From Verrucomicrobiia bacterium (GTDB taxonomy: Bacteria > Verrucomicrobiota > Verrucomicrobiia > Verrucomicrobiales > Akkermansiaceae): 64,000 nucleotides of DNA. Of this stretch, positions 34,814 through 43,988 are shown piece after piece. Both the position numbers and the translations under genes were made by a program. How positions within the stretch are numbered: position 1 is the stretch's first letter; each line of letters begins with the position of its first letter. The DNA is taken from positions 1 through 64,000 of the forward strand of contig JAUIJB010000007.1 in NCBI GenBank assembly GCA_030430455.1. The letters are read 5' to 3'. The notes under the pieces are model-generated. The model was not told where the DNA came from. It worked only from the letters and a program-made list of their open reading frames with translations, and made no database searches.

Positions 34814-35832
34814 GCGCGCCCGCCCCGTCCATGTATGACGCGGCCGCCACCGCGGTGGCCGAGCGCCTCGGGCTCGCCAAGGGCAAGGCCAACCTCGAGG
34901 TCTTCGCCGCCACCCTCGAGGAGCTGGCGCGGGAGAACCCCGACATCGTCGCGGTGACCAGCGACTCGCGCGGCTCGGGCAAGCTCGCCCCATACGGGAT
35001 CGCGCTGCCCGGTCAGATCGTCGAGGTCGGTATCGCCGAGCAGAACCTGGTCGGCATCACCGCCGGGCTGGCCGCCTGCGGCAAGAAGTCCTTCGGGGTC
35101 TCGCCGAGCTGCTTTCTCACCGCGCGCTCGCTCGAGCAGATCAAGAACGACGTGTGCTACTCGGACGTGCCCGCCGTGCTGGTTGGCATCAGCGCCGGGG
35201 TCAGCTACGGCGCGCTCGGCAGCACCCACCACTCGGTCCACGACTTCGCCGTGCTGCGCGCGATCAACAACCTGATCGTGGTCGCGCCGGCCGACAACTT
35301 CGAGGCCCGTGAGGCGGTGCGCGCCGCGGCGGCCAGCGACACTCCGGTGTTCCTGCGCTTCGGCAAGGCCGCGCTCTACGACCTCGGCGACGCCCCCTTC
35401 GCCCTCGGCAAGGCGCGGGTCCTGCGCGAGGGCGATGACCTCGCCTTCATCGCCACCGGCGAAACGGTGGTCCACTGCCTGCTCGCCGCCGGGCACCTGG
35501 CGGAAACCACGGGAAGGCAGTGCCGCGTGATCAGCATGCCGACGGTCAAGCCGCTCGACACGGAAGCGGTGCTCGCCGCGGCCGCCGAGTGCGGCGCAAT
35601 CGTCACCGCCGAGGAGCACATGGTTCACGGCGGGCTCGGCGAGGCCGTCGCCGGCGTGGTCGCGCAGTCGGACTTTCACCCGGCGATGCGGATCATGGGG
35701 ATACCCGACGAGTACACCGTCACCGGCAGCCAGGCCGACATCTTCCGCCACTACGGACTGACGATGAGCGGGCTGGCCGAAGCCGCCGGCCCGCTGTTGG
35801 AGAAGCGCCGGCCCGCCCCAACCCCGGCCTGA
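34810..35832 (+). CDS. Transketolase, C-terminal (pyrimidine-binding) subunit
   Basis: A 340-residue partner of the preceding half-transketolase. IVEVGIAEQNLVGITAGLAACGKKSFGVSPSCFLTARSLEQIKNDVCY carries the conserved Glu that activates ThDP and the donor-binding loop. STHHSVHDFAVLR and VVAPADNFEA follow, and the C-terminal domain contains EEHMVHGGLGEAVAGVV. A Pro-rich tail ends the protein. It is in the same transcript as the isomerase and the FGGY kinase, which starts 40 bases downstream. Confidence 0.9.
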   Translation: MSAPAPSMYDAAATAVAERLGLAKGKANLEVFAATLEELARENPDIVAVTSDSRGSGKLAPYGIALPGQIVEVGIAEQNLVGITAGLAACGKKSFGVSPSCFLTARSLEQIKNDVCYSDVPAVLVGISAGVSYGALGSTHHSVHDFAVLRAINNLIVVAPADNFEAREAVRAAAASDTPVFLRFGKAALYDLGDAPFALGKARVLREGDDLAFIATGETVVHCLLAAGHLAETTGRQCRVISMPTVKPLDTEAVLAAAAECGAIVTAEEHMVHGGLGEAVAGVVAQSDFHPAMRIMGIPDEYTVTGSQADIFRHYGLTMSGLAEAAGPLLEKRRPAPTPA

Positions 35833-35872
35833 GCCGGCCGGCAGGCTCGCTCCAACAGCTTCCACCCGACCC

Positions 35873-37369
35873 ATGTTCCTCGCCCTCGACCAAAGCACCT
35901 CGGCCACCAAGGCGCTGCTCTTCGATGCAGCCGGCAAGGTTGTCGACCGCGAGTCGCGTGACCACGTCCAGCACACGCCGAAACCCGGCTGGGTCGAGCA
36001 CGACCTCGACGAGATCTGGGCCAACACGCTTGAGGTCGTCCGCAGCCTGCTCGACCGCCACCGCGAGCGCTGGAAAGAGATCGAGTTCCTCAGTATCAGC
36101 AACCAGCGCGAAACCGCGCTCGCCTTCGAGGCCGACGGCGGCGCGCCGATCGGCCACGCGATCGTCTGGCAGTGCCGCCGCAGCACCGCGCTCTGCGAGG
36201 CCCACATCGCCAGCGGCGCCGCCGAGACGATTCGCCACAAGACCGGCCTGCTTCTCGATGCCTACTTTTCCGGCTCGAAGTGGCAGTGGATGGTCGAAAA
36301 TGACCCGGCACTCGCCGCGCGGCTCGAGTCGGGCGAGGCACTGGTCGGCACGATCGACTCCTGGCTGGTCCACCGCCTGACCGGCGGCGAGGTCTTTGCC
36401 TGCGACTCGACCAATGCCAGCCGCACCCTGCTCTACGACATCATGGCGCTGCGCTGGGACGAGGAGCTCTGCCGCCTGTTCAAGGTCCCGCCGCGGGCCC
36501 TGCCCGAAGTCCGCGAGAGCAGCGCCGGATTCGGCTCCACCACCTTCGATGGCTTCTTTCCCCGCCCGCTGCCGATCCGCGGCATCATGGGCGACTCGCA
36601 GGGTTCGCTCTTCGCGCAGCGCTGCTTCGAGCCCGGCTCGGCCAAGGTGACCTTCGGCACCGGCTCGTCGATCCTGCTCAACCTCGGCGCCGAGGCGAAG
36701 CTCTCCGACACCGGCGTGGTCACCACCCTCGCCTGGGTCCACGACGGCGTGCCCACCTACGCTTTCGAGGGCATCATCATCAGCTCGGCCTCGACCCTCA
36801 CCTGGCTGCGCGACCAGCTCGGCCTCATCGGCGACGTCGCCGAGTGCGAGGCGCTCGCCCGCGAGCTCGAGGGCAACGACGGCGTCTATCTCGTGCCCGC
36901 CTTTTCCGGCCTCGGCCTGCCCCACTGGGACGCCGACGCCCGCGCCGCCCTCGTCGGCATGAGCGGCCAGAGCGATCGCCGCCATGTCGTGCGCGCCGCG
37001 CTCGAGTCGATCGCCTACCAGATCCGCGACGCCCTCGACGCGATGCGCGCCGAGGCCGGGCTCGAGCTGCGCCGGCTCCACGGCGATGGCGGCCCGACCG
37101 CCAACCGCTTCCTGATGCAGTTCGTCGCCGACCTCAACCAGGTCGACCTCCACGTCAACACGGTATCCGATTGCTCTCCGCTCGGTGCCGTGCTCGCCGG
37201 GCGCCTCGGCGCGGGGCACTTCAAGGACCTCGCCGCGCTGGCCGCAGAGCCCCGCGAGGACGTCGTCTACCAGCCGCAACAGCCCGTCGACTGGGCCGGG
37301 CGAAACCACGCCGGCTGGCAGACCGCGGTGAAACGCACGCTTTCCTCCACCGTAGAATCCAAGGCATGA
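35873..37369 (+). CDS. FGGY-family carbohydrate kinase
   Basis: A 498-residue cytoplasmic kinase. The N-terminal ALDQSTSATKALLFD phosphate loop, SNQRETALAFE and IVWQCRRSTAL resemble glycerol kinase and related ketose kinases. The C-terminal half has GTGSSILLN, FSGLGLPHWDADARAALVGM, and HGDGGPTANRFLMQFVADLNQV, the FGGY signature region. Between an isomerase/transketolase set and a GH127 gene, a ketose such as apulose, xylulose, ribulose or fuculose is a more likely substrate than glycerol. The stop overlaps the following ATG (ATGA at 37366-37369), tying kinase translation to that of the extracellular arabinofuranosidase-like enzyme. Confidence 0.88.
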   Translation: MFLALDQSTSATKALLFDAAGKVVDRESRDHVQHTPKPGWVEHDLDEIWANTLEVVRSLLDRHRERWKEIEFLSISNQRETALAFEADGGAPIGHAIVWQCRRSTALCEAHIASGAAETIRHKTGLLLDAYFSGSKWQWMVENDPALAARLESGEALVGTIDSWLVHRLTGGEVFACDSTNASRTLLYDIMALRWDEELCRLFKVPPRALPEVRESSAGFGSTTFDGFFPRPLPIRGIMGDSQGSLFAQRCFEPGSAKVTFGTGSSILLNLGAEAKLSDTGVVTTLAWVHDGVPTYAFEGIIISSASTLTWLRDQLGLIGDVAECEALARELEGNDGVYLVPAFSGLGLPHWDADARAALVGMSGQSDRRHVVRAALESIAYQIRDALDAMRAEAGLELRRLHGDGGPTANRFLMQFVADLNQVDLHVNTVSDCSPLGAVLAGRLGAGHFKDLAALAAEPREDVVYQPQQPVDWAGRNHAGWQTAVKRTLSSTVESKA

Positions 37370-39414
37370 CACGAACCCTCCTCACCCTGCTCGCGCTGGC
37401 AGCCGCCCCCGCGATGGCAGGCGAACGCGCCCTCGTCGACACCTCCGACTCGCCGCACGCCAAGTCCGCGATGGTCAACCTCGACGACGTCACCTGGAAC
37501 GGGGGGTTCTGGGGCGAGCGCTTCGAGGTCCTCCAGGAAAACATGATCCCCTACATGTGGGAGCTGTTCCAGGACGACCACGAGAGCCATGCCTGGTCGA
37601 ACTACCTGCTCGCCGCGGGCCTCGGCCAGGGCCGCGACGGCCACTTTCACGGTCCGCCATTCAACGACGGCGACTTCCTCAAGTGGTTCGAGGCCGTCGC
37701 CCAGGTCTACGCCGTCACCAGGGACCCCGAGCTCGACCAGCTGATGGACCGCATCATCGAGGTCGTCGGCAAGGCCCAGCGCGAGGACGGCTATCTCCAC
37801 ACCAAGACGATCATCCCGCAGCGCCAGGGCAACGCCGAGGCGAAGGAGTTCGAGGACCGCGAGCACTTCGAGACCTACAACATGGGCCACCTGATCACCG
37901 CGGCCTGCGTCCACCACCGCGCGACCGGCAAGGACAACATGCTCAAGCTGGCGATCAAGGCCGCCGACTACATCGACCGCCTGTGCGAGGAGAAGCCCGG
38001 CGAGCTCGCCCTCAACGCGATTTGTCCCTCGCACTACATGGCGGTCATCGAGCTCTACCGCCTGACCGGCGAGGAGCGCTACAAGGAGCTCGGCAAGAAG
38101 CTCATCGAGATCCGCGACCTGGTCCCGCCCGAGGTCGGCAGCGACCACAACCAGGACCGCGTCCCCTTCCGCGAGTCGGAGGAGGCCGCCGGCCACGCGG
38201 TGCGCGCCAACTACCTCTACGCCGGCGTCGCCGACGTGGTCGCCGAGCACGGCGACCCCGGCCTGCTTGCGCCGCTCGAGAAGATCGCCGACGACGTCCA
38301 GCACCACAAGCTCGCCATCACCGGGATGACCGGGGCCCTCTACGACGGCGCCTCGCCCGACGGCTCGACCGACCACCCCGCGATCAAGACCGTCCACCAG
38401 GCCTACGGCCGCGACCACCAGTTGCCGAACCTGACGGCCTACCACGAGACCTGCGCGACCATCGGCTACAACCTGTGGAACTGGCGTATGCTCACGCTCA
38501 CCAACGACGCGCGCTACGCCGACCTCCACGAGCAGGTCCTCTTCAATGGCGTGCTGCCGGGCATCAGCCTGGAGGGGACGCACTACTTCTACGTCAACCC
38601 GCTGCGCAAGTCCGACGACCTGGAGGACGACAAGTTCCGCTGGTCGCGCACCCGCACGCCGAACATCAAGTCAAGCTTCTGCTGCCCGCCGAACGTCCTG
38701 CGCACCATCGCCGAGGTCCACAACTACCTCTACACGCTCAGCGAAGACGCCCTCTGGGTGCACCTCTACGGCGCCAGCACGCTGGAGACCGCGTGGCAGG
38801 ACGGCGCGGAGGTGAAGCTGCGCCAGGAGACCGACTACCCGTGGAGCGGCACGATCCGGCTGGTGCTCGACAAGGCCCCCGCGAAGACCCTCAAGCTGCG
38901 CATCCCCGGCTGGTCGGGCGAGGCCGGCAACTCGCTGAAGGTCAACGGCGAAGCGGTCGAGACCGATCTCGCCCCCGGGACCTACGCGACGCTCGACCGC
39001 GAGTGGTCGGACGGCGACGTCATCGAGCTCTCGATCGGCTTCGAGCCGGTGCTCTACGAGTCGAACCCGCTGGTCGAGGAGACCCGCAACCAGGTCGCCG
39101 TGAAGTACGGCCCGCTGGTGTACTGCATCGAGTCGAACGACCTGCCGGAGGGGGTCGACATCGACGAGGTCGCGCTCACTCCGGACGCCTTCGCCGACGG
39201 CTACGAGACCGGCAGGATGAAGGTCTCCAACACCGAGGTGACCACCCTCTCAGTCGAGGCCCTCGACCTCGGCGGCGACGACTGGAACCGCGAGACCCTC
39301 TACCGTCCGGTGAACCGCGCCGAGCCCGACCGCTTCGAGCTCACCCTGGTCCCCTACTATGCCTGGGGCAACCGCGGCGACACCGAGATGACGGTGTGGA
39401 TCCCACTGCGCTGA
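37366..39414 (+). CDS. Secreted GH127-family (DUF1680) enzyme
   Basis: A 682-residue secreted exo-enzyme; GH127 includes beta-L-arabinofuranosidases and an aceric-acid-releasing enzyme from rhamnogalacturonan II. It has a signal peptide (1-18), an (alpha/alpha)6 barrel and a C-terminal beta-sandwich (LRIPGWSGEAGNSLKVNGEAV). The zinc ligands and cysteine nucleophile known from HypBA1 are present: E361 and C363 in YHETCATIG, and C439-C440 in SSFCCPPNVLRT. Sixteen residues before E361, where HypBA1 has its acid/base Glu322, this protein has Gln345. Translation is coupled to the upstream kinase. The unusual Gln and the context leave open a substrate other than plain arabinofuranose. Confidence 0.88.
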   Translation: MTRTLLTLLALAAAPAMAGERALVDTSDSPHAKSAMVNLDDVTWNGGFWGERFEVLQENMIPYMWELFQDDHESHAWSNYLLAAGLGQGRDGHFHGPPFNDGDFLKWFEAVAQVYAVTRDPELDQLMDRIIEVVGKAQREDGYLHTKTIIPQRQGNAEAKEFEDREHFETYNMGHLITAACVHHRATGKDNMLKLAIKAADYIDRLCEEKPGELALNAICPSHYMAVIELYRLTGEERYKELGKKLIEIRDLVPPEVGSDHNQDRVPFRESEEAAGHAVRANYLYAGVADVVAEHGDPGLLAPLEKIADDVQHHKLAITGMTGALYDGASPDGSTDHPAIKTVHQAYGRDHQLPNLTAYHETCATIGYNLWNWRMLTLTNDARYADLHEQVLFNGVLPGISLEGTHYFYVNPLRKSDDLEDDKFRWSRTRTPNIKSSFCCPPNVLRTIAEVHNYLYTLSEDALWVHLYGASTLETAWQDGAEVKLRQETDYPWSGTIRLVLDKAPAKTLKLRIPGWSGEAGNSLKVNGEAVETDLAPGTYATLDREWSDGDVIELSIGFEPVLYESNPLVEETRNQVAVKYGPLVYCIESNDLPEGVDIDEVALTPDAFADGYETGRMKVSNTEVTTLSVEALDLGGDDWNRETLYRPVNRAEPDRFELTLVPYYAWGNRGDTEMTVWIPLR

Positions 39415-39462
39415 GACCCGCGCCACCTTCCTTCCCCGCTCCTTCAAACCCCGCAGAATCCC

Positions 39463-40935
39463 ATGTCCGAACCCGACCACCCGACCCTCGTCGAGCGCCT
39501 CGACGCGCTCTACGAGTATGACCGGGAGCCCGTCGCCAAGAGCAAGCTCCACGGCGGCAAGACCTTCATCGCCATGTTTGCAAGCGAGCACACCGCGGGC
39601 ACCGAGTTCGTGCTCGGGCCGCTGCTGGTCCTGCACGGCGTGTCCGCCTTCGACGCGGTGGTCGGGCTGTTCATCGGCAACATCCTCGCGGTGCTCAGCT
39701 GGGCGCTGATCTGCGCGCCGATCGGCGTGCGCGAGCGGCTGACGGTCTACTGGCAGATCCGCAAGATGGCCGGGCCCTACCTGACGATCCTCTACTCGGC
39801 GGCCTTCGTGCTGATCTTCTGCCTGCTGGCCGGGGCGATGGTCTCGGTCTCGACCACGGCGATCACCCACCCGTTGGGGATCGAGAGCCCGAACTACGCC
39901 GCCGGAGACACCCTGCCGAGCCTGTCGTGGGCCATCGTCGCCGTGCTCATCGGCATCGTCGTCGCGCTGCTGGCGGTGCTCGGCTTCGACAAGATCGCCC
40001 ATTTCTCCAAGGTCTGCGCGCCGTGGATGCCGATCATCTTCTTCGTCGGCGGCATCTCCTGCCTGCCGATGCTCGGGGTCACCAGCCTCGGCGACTTCTG
40101 GCAGGCCGCCAACGAGAAGATCTGGACCGGCATCCCGGCGGAGGGGCAGTCGAAATACGGCTTCTGGAGCTGCGTCGGCCTGGCCTGGCTGTGCAACGCC
40201 TCGCAGCACCTCGGGATGGGCGACGTCACCATCTTCCGCTACGCCAAGAAGTGGCAGTACGGCTTCGCCTCGGCCTTCGGCATGTTCATCGGCCACTACA
40301 TGGCCTGGATCGCCTCGGGGATCATGTGCGCCGCCTACATCGCCACCCAGACGGCGGCGGGCGCCGAGGTCAACGTCACCCCCGGCAACATCGCCTGGCT
40401 CGGCGCCGGCTGGGCCGGGCTGGTCTGCGTGGTGCTGGCCGGCTGGACGACCGCCAACCCGACGCTCTACCGCGCCGGGCTGGCCTTCCAGACGGCCACG
40501 CCGAACTGGAGCCGCTGGCGGGTCACCCTGATCGCCGGCGGGATCATGATCGTCACCGCCTGCATGCCCTGGGTGAACGCCAACCTCGACCGCATCGTCG
40601 CCACCTACGGCCTGTTCTTCATGCCGCTCGGCGCGCTGGTCTTCATCGACTACTGGGTGTTCCCGCGGATGGGGCTGCGGAGCAACTTCGCCGAGCACCG
40701 CAAGCTGCTGCTCAGCTGGCCGGCGGCGGTCGGCTGGCTGGGGTCGTACGCGATCGGCTTCCTGCTCTACGCCAAGGACAACTACGCTCCCTTCGCCGGC
40801 ATCAACGACATGCTCCCCGAGCTGCTGGCGCGCTACAAGGCGGACAGCTTCATGCAGGTGCTGCCGGCCTGGTTCCTCGCCGTCGGCCTCTACATCGTCT
40901 GCAGCCTGATCCAGCAGAAGCACACCGCCAAGTAA
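39463..40935 (+). CDS. NCS1-type permease (purine-cytosine permease family) in a sugar locus
   Basis: A 490-residue inner-membrane carrier with about 12 hydrophobic helices. The overall pattern (GTEFVLGPLLVLHGVSAFDAVVGLFIGNILAVLSW at helices 1-2, LCNASQHLGMGDVTIFRYAKKW in the middle, LAGWTTANPTLYRAGLAFQ further on) is that of NCS1 transporters, which normally carry nucleobases, allantoin or hydantoins with Na+ or H+. Here it lies between a GH127 and a GH78 gene with a small membrane protein between, so a carbohydrate substrate is likely. The C-terminal half ends with two hydrophobic helices and a basic tail. Confidence 0.75.
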   Translation: MSEPDHPTLVERLDALYEYDREPVAKSKLHGGKTFIAMFASEHTAGTEFVLGPLLVLHGVSAFDAVVGLFIGNILAVLSWALICAPIGVRERLTVYWQIRKMAGPYLTILYSAAFVLIFCLLAGAMVSVSTTAITHPLGIESPNYAAGDTLPSLSWAIVAVLIGIVVALLAVLGFDKIAHFSKVCAPWMPIIFFVGGISCLPMLGVTSLGDFWQAANEKIWTGIPAEGQSKYGFWSCVGLAWLCNASQHLGMGDVTIFRYAKKWQYGFASAFGMFIGHYMAWIASGIMCAAYIATQTAAGAEVNVTPGNIAWLGAGWAGLVCVVLAGWTTANPTLYRAGLAFQTATPNWSRWRVTLIAGGIMIVTACMPWVNANLDRIVATYGLFFMPLGALVFIDYWVFPRMGLRSNFAEHRKLLLSWPAAVGWLGSYAIGFLLYAKDNYAPFAGINDMLPELLARYKADSFMQVLPAWFLAVGLYIVCSLIQQKHTAK

Positions 40936-40941
40936 GCTGCC

Positions 40942-41130
40942 ATGAAAGCGATCCTGAAAGTCATCTCCTACCTCGGCCTCGCGCTGTCGCTGATCCCCGG
41001 CCTGCTGGTCTTCGCCGGGACGATCGAGCTCGAGACCTCGAAGAACCTCCTCATCGCCGGCATGCTGCTGTGGTTCCTGACCGCCATCTTCTGGATCGAG
41101 CGGACCTCGCTGGAGGACGAGGAGTCCTGA
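40942..41130 (+). CDS. 62-residue two-helix membrane protein beside the NCS1 permease
   Basis: A tiny protein with two transmembrane helices (about 4-26 and 33-52) and an acidic end (ERTSLEDEES). It begins six bases after the permease stop and ends two bases before the rhamnosidase ATG, so it is surely co-transcribed. I recognise no family, but its size, topology and position are those of an accessory subunit of the permease, as found beside some symporters. Confidence 0.75.
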   Translation: MKAILKVISYLGLALSLIPGLLVFAGTIELETSKNLLIAGMLLWFLTAIFWIERTSLEDEES

Positions 41131-41132
41131 CG

Positions 41133-43880
41133 ATGACCACGATCACCTCGCTGCGCACCGAGTACCTCGTCGACCCGCTGGGGATCGACGAGCGCGAGCC
41201 GCGCCTGAGCTGGCGCATGGAGACCCCGCGGCGCGGCGCGCGCCAGACGGCCTACCGCATCCGCGTGGCCGGCAGCGCGTCCGGGCTCGCCGCCGGCGAT
41301 GCCGACCGCTGGGACTCCGGCCGGGTCGAGTCCGACCAGACGACCCACGTCGCCTACGCCGGCGCACCGCTCGGCTCGCGCGACGCCTGCCACTGGCAGG
41401 TCGAGGTCTGGGACGACACCGGGGCCAGCGTCGTCTCCGAGCCGGCGCGCTGGACGATGGGGCTGCTCGAGCCCGGCGACTGGCAGGCCGAATGGATCGC
41501 CGCCGACCCGGAGGTCATCGCGCGCGACCCGGAGGCGATCGAGGGCACCGCCACCGAGCCGGGCACCGCGGCGATGTTCCGCCGCGAGTTCAGCGCCCCG
41601 GCCGAGGTCGTCCGCGCCACCGTCCACGCCAGCGCCCGCGGCCTGTTCGAGCTGAGCATCAACGGCGAACGCGTCGGCGAGGACCTGCTCGCGCCCGAGT
41701 GGACCGACTACGACCGGCGGATCCACTACCGCACCTACGAGGTGACCGACTTGCTGCGCGAGGGCGCCAATGCCATCGGCGCGCTGCTCGGCGACGGCTG
41801 GTGGAGCGGCTACGTCGGCTGGCAGGAGACCCGCGGGCGCTACGGCTCGCTGGAGAACAGCCTGCTGGTCCAGCTCGAGCTGGAGACCGCCGATGGCGGG
41901 CGGGAGGTCATCGCCAGCGACGGATCGTGGCGCTGCGAGGCCTCGCCGGTCCTGTCCTCCGACTTCATGATGGGCGAGACCTACGATGCCCGCCGTGAAA
42001 GGGAGGGCTGGGACTCGCCGGGCTTCATCGAGTCCTTCTGGCTCCCGGCCCGGACGGTCGACGCGCCGGAGGTTCCGCTCGTCGCCCAGCGCTCCGAGCC
42101 GGTGCGGGTGACCGAGCGGCTCACGCCGGTGTCCCGGACCCGGATGGCGGACGGCTCGTTCATCTTCGACCTCGGCCAGAACATCGCCGGCTGGGTCCAC
42201 CTGCAGCTGGAGGCGCCACCGGGGACGCGGCTGACCCTGCGCCACGCCGAGCGCCTCAATCCGGACGGCACCCTCTACACCGAGAACCTGCGGCGGGCGA
42301 AGTGCACGGACGTGGTCATCGTCGGTCCCTCCGGTCGGGTCGACTGGCAGCCCCGCTTCACCTTCCACGGCTTCCAGTTCGTCGAGCTCAGCGGGCTCGA
42401 GGGGCTCGAGGGCCAGCCGCCCGACGGCGCCGTGACCGGCTGCATGGTCCAGTCGGCGACCCCGCCGGCGGGCCACTTCGAGTGCTCGAGCCCGGATGTC
42501 AATCGGCTCTGGCTCAACGGCCTGTGGTCGCAGAAGGACAACTTCCTCAGCGTCCCGACCGACTGCCCGCAGCGCGACGAGCGGCTCGGCTGGATGGGCG
42601 ACGCCCAGGTCTTCCTGCGCACCGCGACGTACAATGCCGACGTCGCCGCCTTCTTCACCAAGTGGATGGTCGACGTCGAGGACGCCCAGACCGACGAGGG
42701 CATCTTCCCGGACACCGCGCCGCGCCTGCGCGAGGGCGACAACTTCGTCGGCCTCGACGACCTCTGCGGCGGCGCCGCCTGGGCCGACGCCGGCGTGATC
42801 ATCCCGCACACGATCTGGCGGGTCTACGGGGACTGCCGTATCATTCGCCGCCACTGGAAGGCGATGGTCGCCTGGCTCGACTACCTCGAGCAGGCGAACC
42901 CCGGGCACCTCCGGGTCCACGAGCTGCGCAACAACTACGGCGACTGGCTGTGCATTCCCTCGGACCGCGAGTTCCGCACCCACTCGCCGATGAAGAACCT
43001 GCTGGCCACGGCGTACTGGGCGCACGACGCCAGCCTGATGGCGCGGATGGCACGCGCCATCGGCCGGCACGAGGAGTCGAGGCGCTTCGAGGCGATGTTC
43101 GAGCAGGTCCGCCGCGCCTTCCGCAACGAGTTCGTGCGTCCCGACGGCAGCCTCACGGTCGAGACCCAGACCGCCTACCTTCTGGCGCTCGCCTTCGACC
43201 TGGTTCCCGCGGACCTGCGCGAGGCGGCCGCGGCGCACCTGGTCCGCAACATCCGCGACCTCGACTGGCACCTGAGCACCGGCTTCGTCGGCATCCGCCA
43301 CCTCAACCCGGTGCTCACCGAGTGCGGCCACGCGGAGGTCGCCTACCGCCTGCTGCTGCAGGACAGCTACCCGTCCTGGCTCTATCCCGTGAAGCACGGC
43401 GCCACCACCATCTGGGAGCGCTGGAACGGCTGGACCGAGGAGGGCGGCTTCTTCGACCCGCTGATGAACTCCTTCAACCACTACTCGCTCGGCTCGGTCG
43501 GCGAGTGGTTGTTCCGCCACGTCGCCGGCATCGAGCTCGACCCCGAGGTTCCGGGCTTCAAGCGCTTCCTCCTCTATCCGTATCCGGGCGAGGGCCTCAA
43601 GCACGCCAGCGGCCGCTACCGCAGCCTCCACGGCGAAATCGGCAGCCGCTGGCAATGGGACGGCCGGCAGTTCTCCTGGAACGTGACGATCCCGCCGAAC
43701 ACCGGCGCGACGATCGCCATCCCGGCGGATCCCGGGTCGATGCCCTCGATCAACGGCAAGGCCGCCGACCAGCCGGGCGAGGGCCTGCGCTACCTCGGCC
43801 GCGACGACACGCGCGTCCGCCTGGAGGCCGTCGCTGGAACCTATGCCATCGACTCGTCCTTCCGCGGATTCGGCGGGTGA
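41133..43880 (+). CDS. Cytoplasmic GH78 alpha-L-rhamnosidase
   Basis: A 915-residue inverting alpha-L-rhamnosidase. Order: N-terminal FN3-like domain (TSLRTEYLVDPLGIDEREPRLSW), a beta-sandwich with VHASARGLFELSINGERVGEDLLAPEWTDYDRRIHY, the (alpha/alpha)6 barrel, and a C-terminal beta domain. The catalytic acid is probably E483 in DCPQRDERLGWMGDAQ and the base E762 in TTIWERWNGW, both in the standard context. No signal peptide follows the ATG at 41133, so it should act inside the cell on imported oligosaccharides, unlike the secreted GH78 at 52592-55249. It closes the long plus-strand run. Confidence 0.92.
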   Translation: MTTITSLRTEYLVDPLGIDEREPRLSWRMETPRRGARQTAYRIRVAGSASGLAAGDADRWDSGRVESDQTTHVAYAGAPLGSRDACHWQVEVWDDTGASVVSEPARWTMGLLEPGDWQAEWIAADPEVIARDPEAIEGTATEPGTAAMFRREFSAPAEVVRATVHASARGLFELSINGERVGEDLLAPEWTDYDRRIHYRTYEVTDLLREGANAIGALLGDGWWSGYVGWQETRGRYGSLENSLLVQLELETADGGREVIASDGSWRCEASPVLSSDFMMGETYDARREREGWDSPGFIESFWLPARTVDAPEVPLVAQRSEPVRVTERLTPVSRTRMADGSFIFDLGQNIAGWVHLQLEAPPGTRLTLRHAERLNPDGTLYTENLRRAKCTDVVIVGPSGRVDWQPRFTFHGFQFVELSGLEGLEGQPPDGAVTGCMVQSATPPAGHFECSSPDVNRLWLNGLWSQKDNFLSVPTDCPQRDERLGWMGDAQVFLRTATYNADVAAFFTKWMVDVEDAQTDEGIFPDTAPRLREGDNFVGLDDLCGGAAWADAGVIIPHTIWRVYGDCRIIRRHWKAMVAWLDYLEQANPGHLRVHELRNNYGDWLCIPSDREFRTHSPMKNLLATAYWAHDASLMARMARAIGRHEESRRFEAMFEQVRRAFRNEFVRPDGSLTVETQTAYLLALAFDLVPADLREAAAAHLVRNIRDLDWHLSTGFVGIRHLNPVLTECGHAEVAYRLLLQDSYPSWLYPVKHGATTIWERWNGWTEEGGFFDPLMNSFNHYSLGSVGEWLFRHVAGIELDPEVPGFKRFLLYPYPGEGLKHASGRYRSLHGEIGSRWQWDGRQFSWNVTIPPNTGATIAIPADPGSMPSINGKAADQPGEGLRYLGRDDTRVRLEAVAGTYAIDSSFRGFGG

Positions 43881-43923
43881 TGCGAACTGGGGAGAGAGGG
43901 CGGGCCCGGGGAGGTTCGGGGAT

Positions 43924-43948
43924 GGGAAACCGCGGATGAACTCAGATT
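43924..43948 (-). repeat. Single copy of the dispersed GCGGATGAAC-type repeat
   Basis: The plus strand reads gggaaaccgcggatgaac followed by tcagatt, closely matching the reverse complement of the copy at 55373-55407 and more distantly the inverted pair at 20432-20576. It sits just after the rhamnosidase gene and before the decayed propeller gene. Confidence 0.6.
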
Positions 43949-43988
43949 CCGGAGATCCACCTGCGGGAAGGCGCTTGCCGGCATCCAG

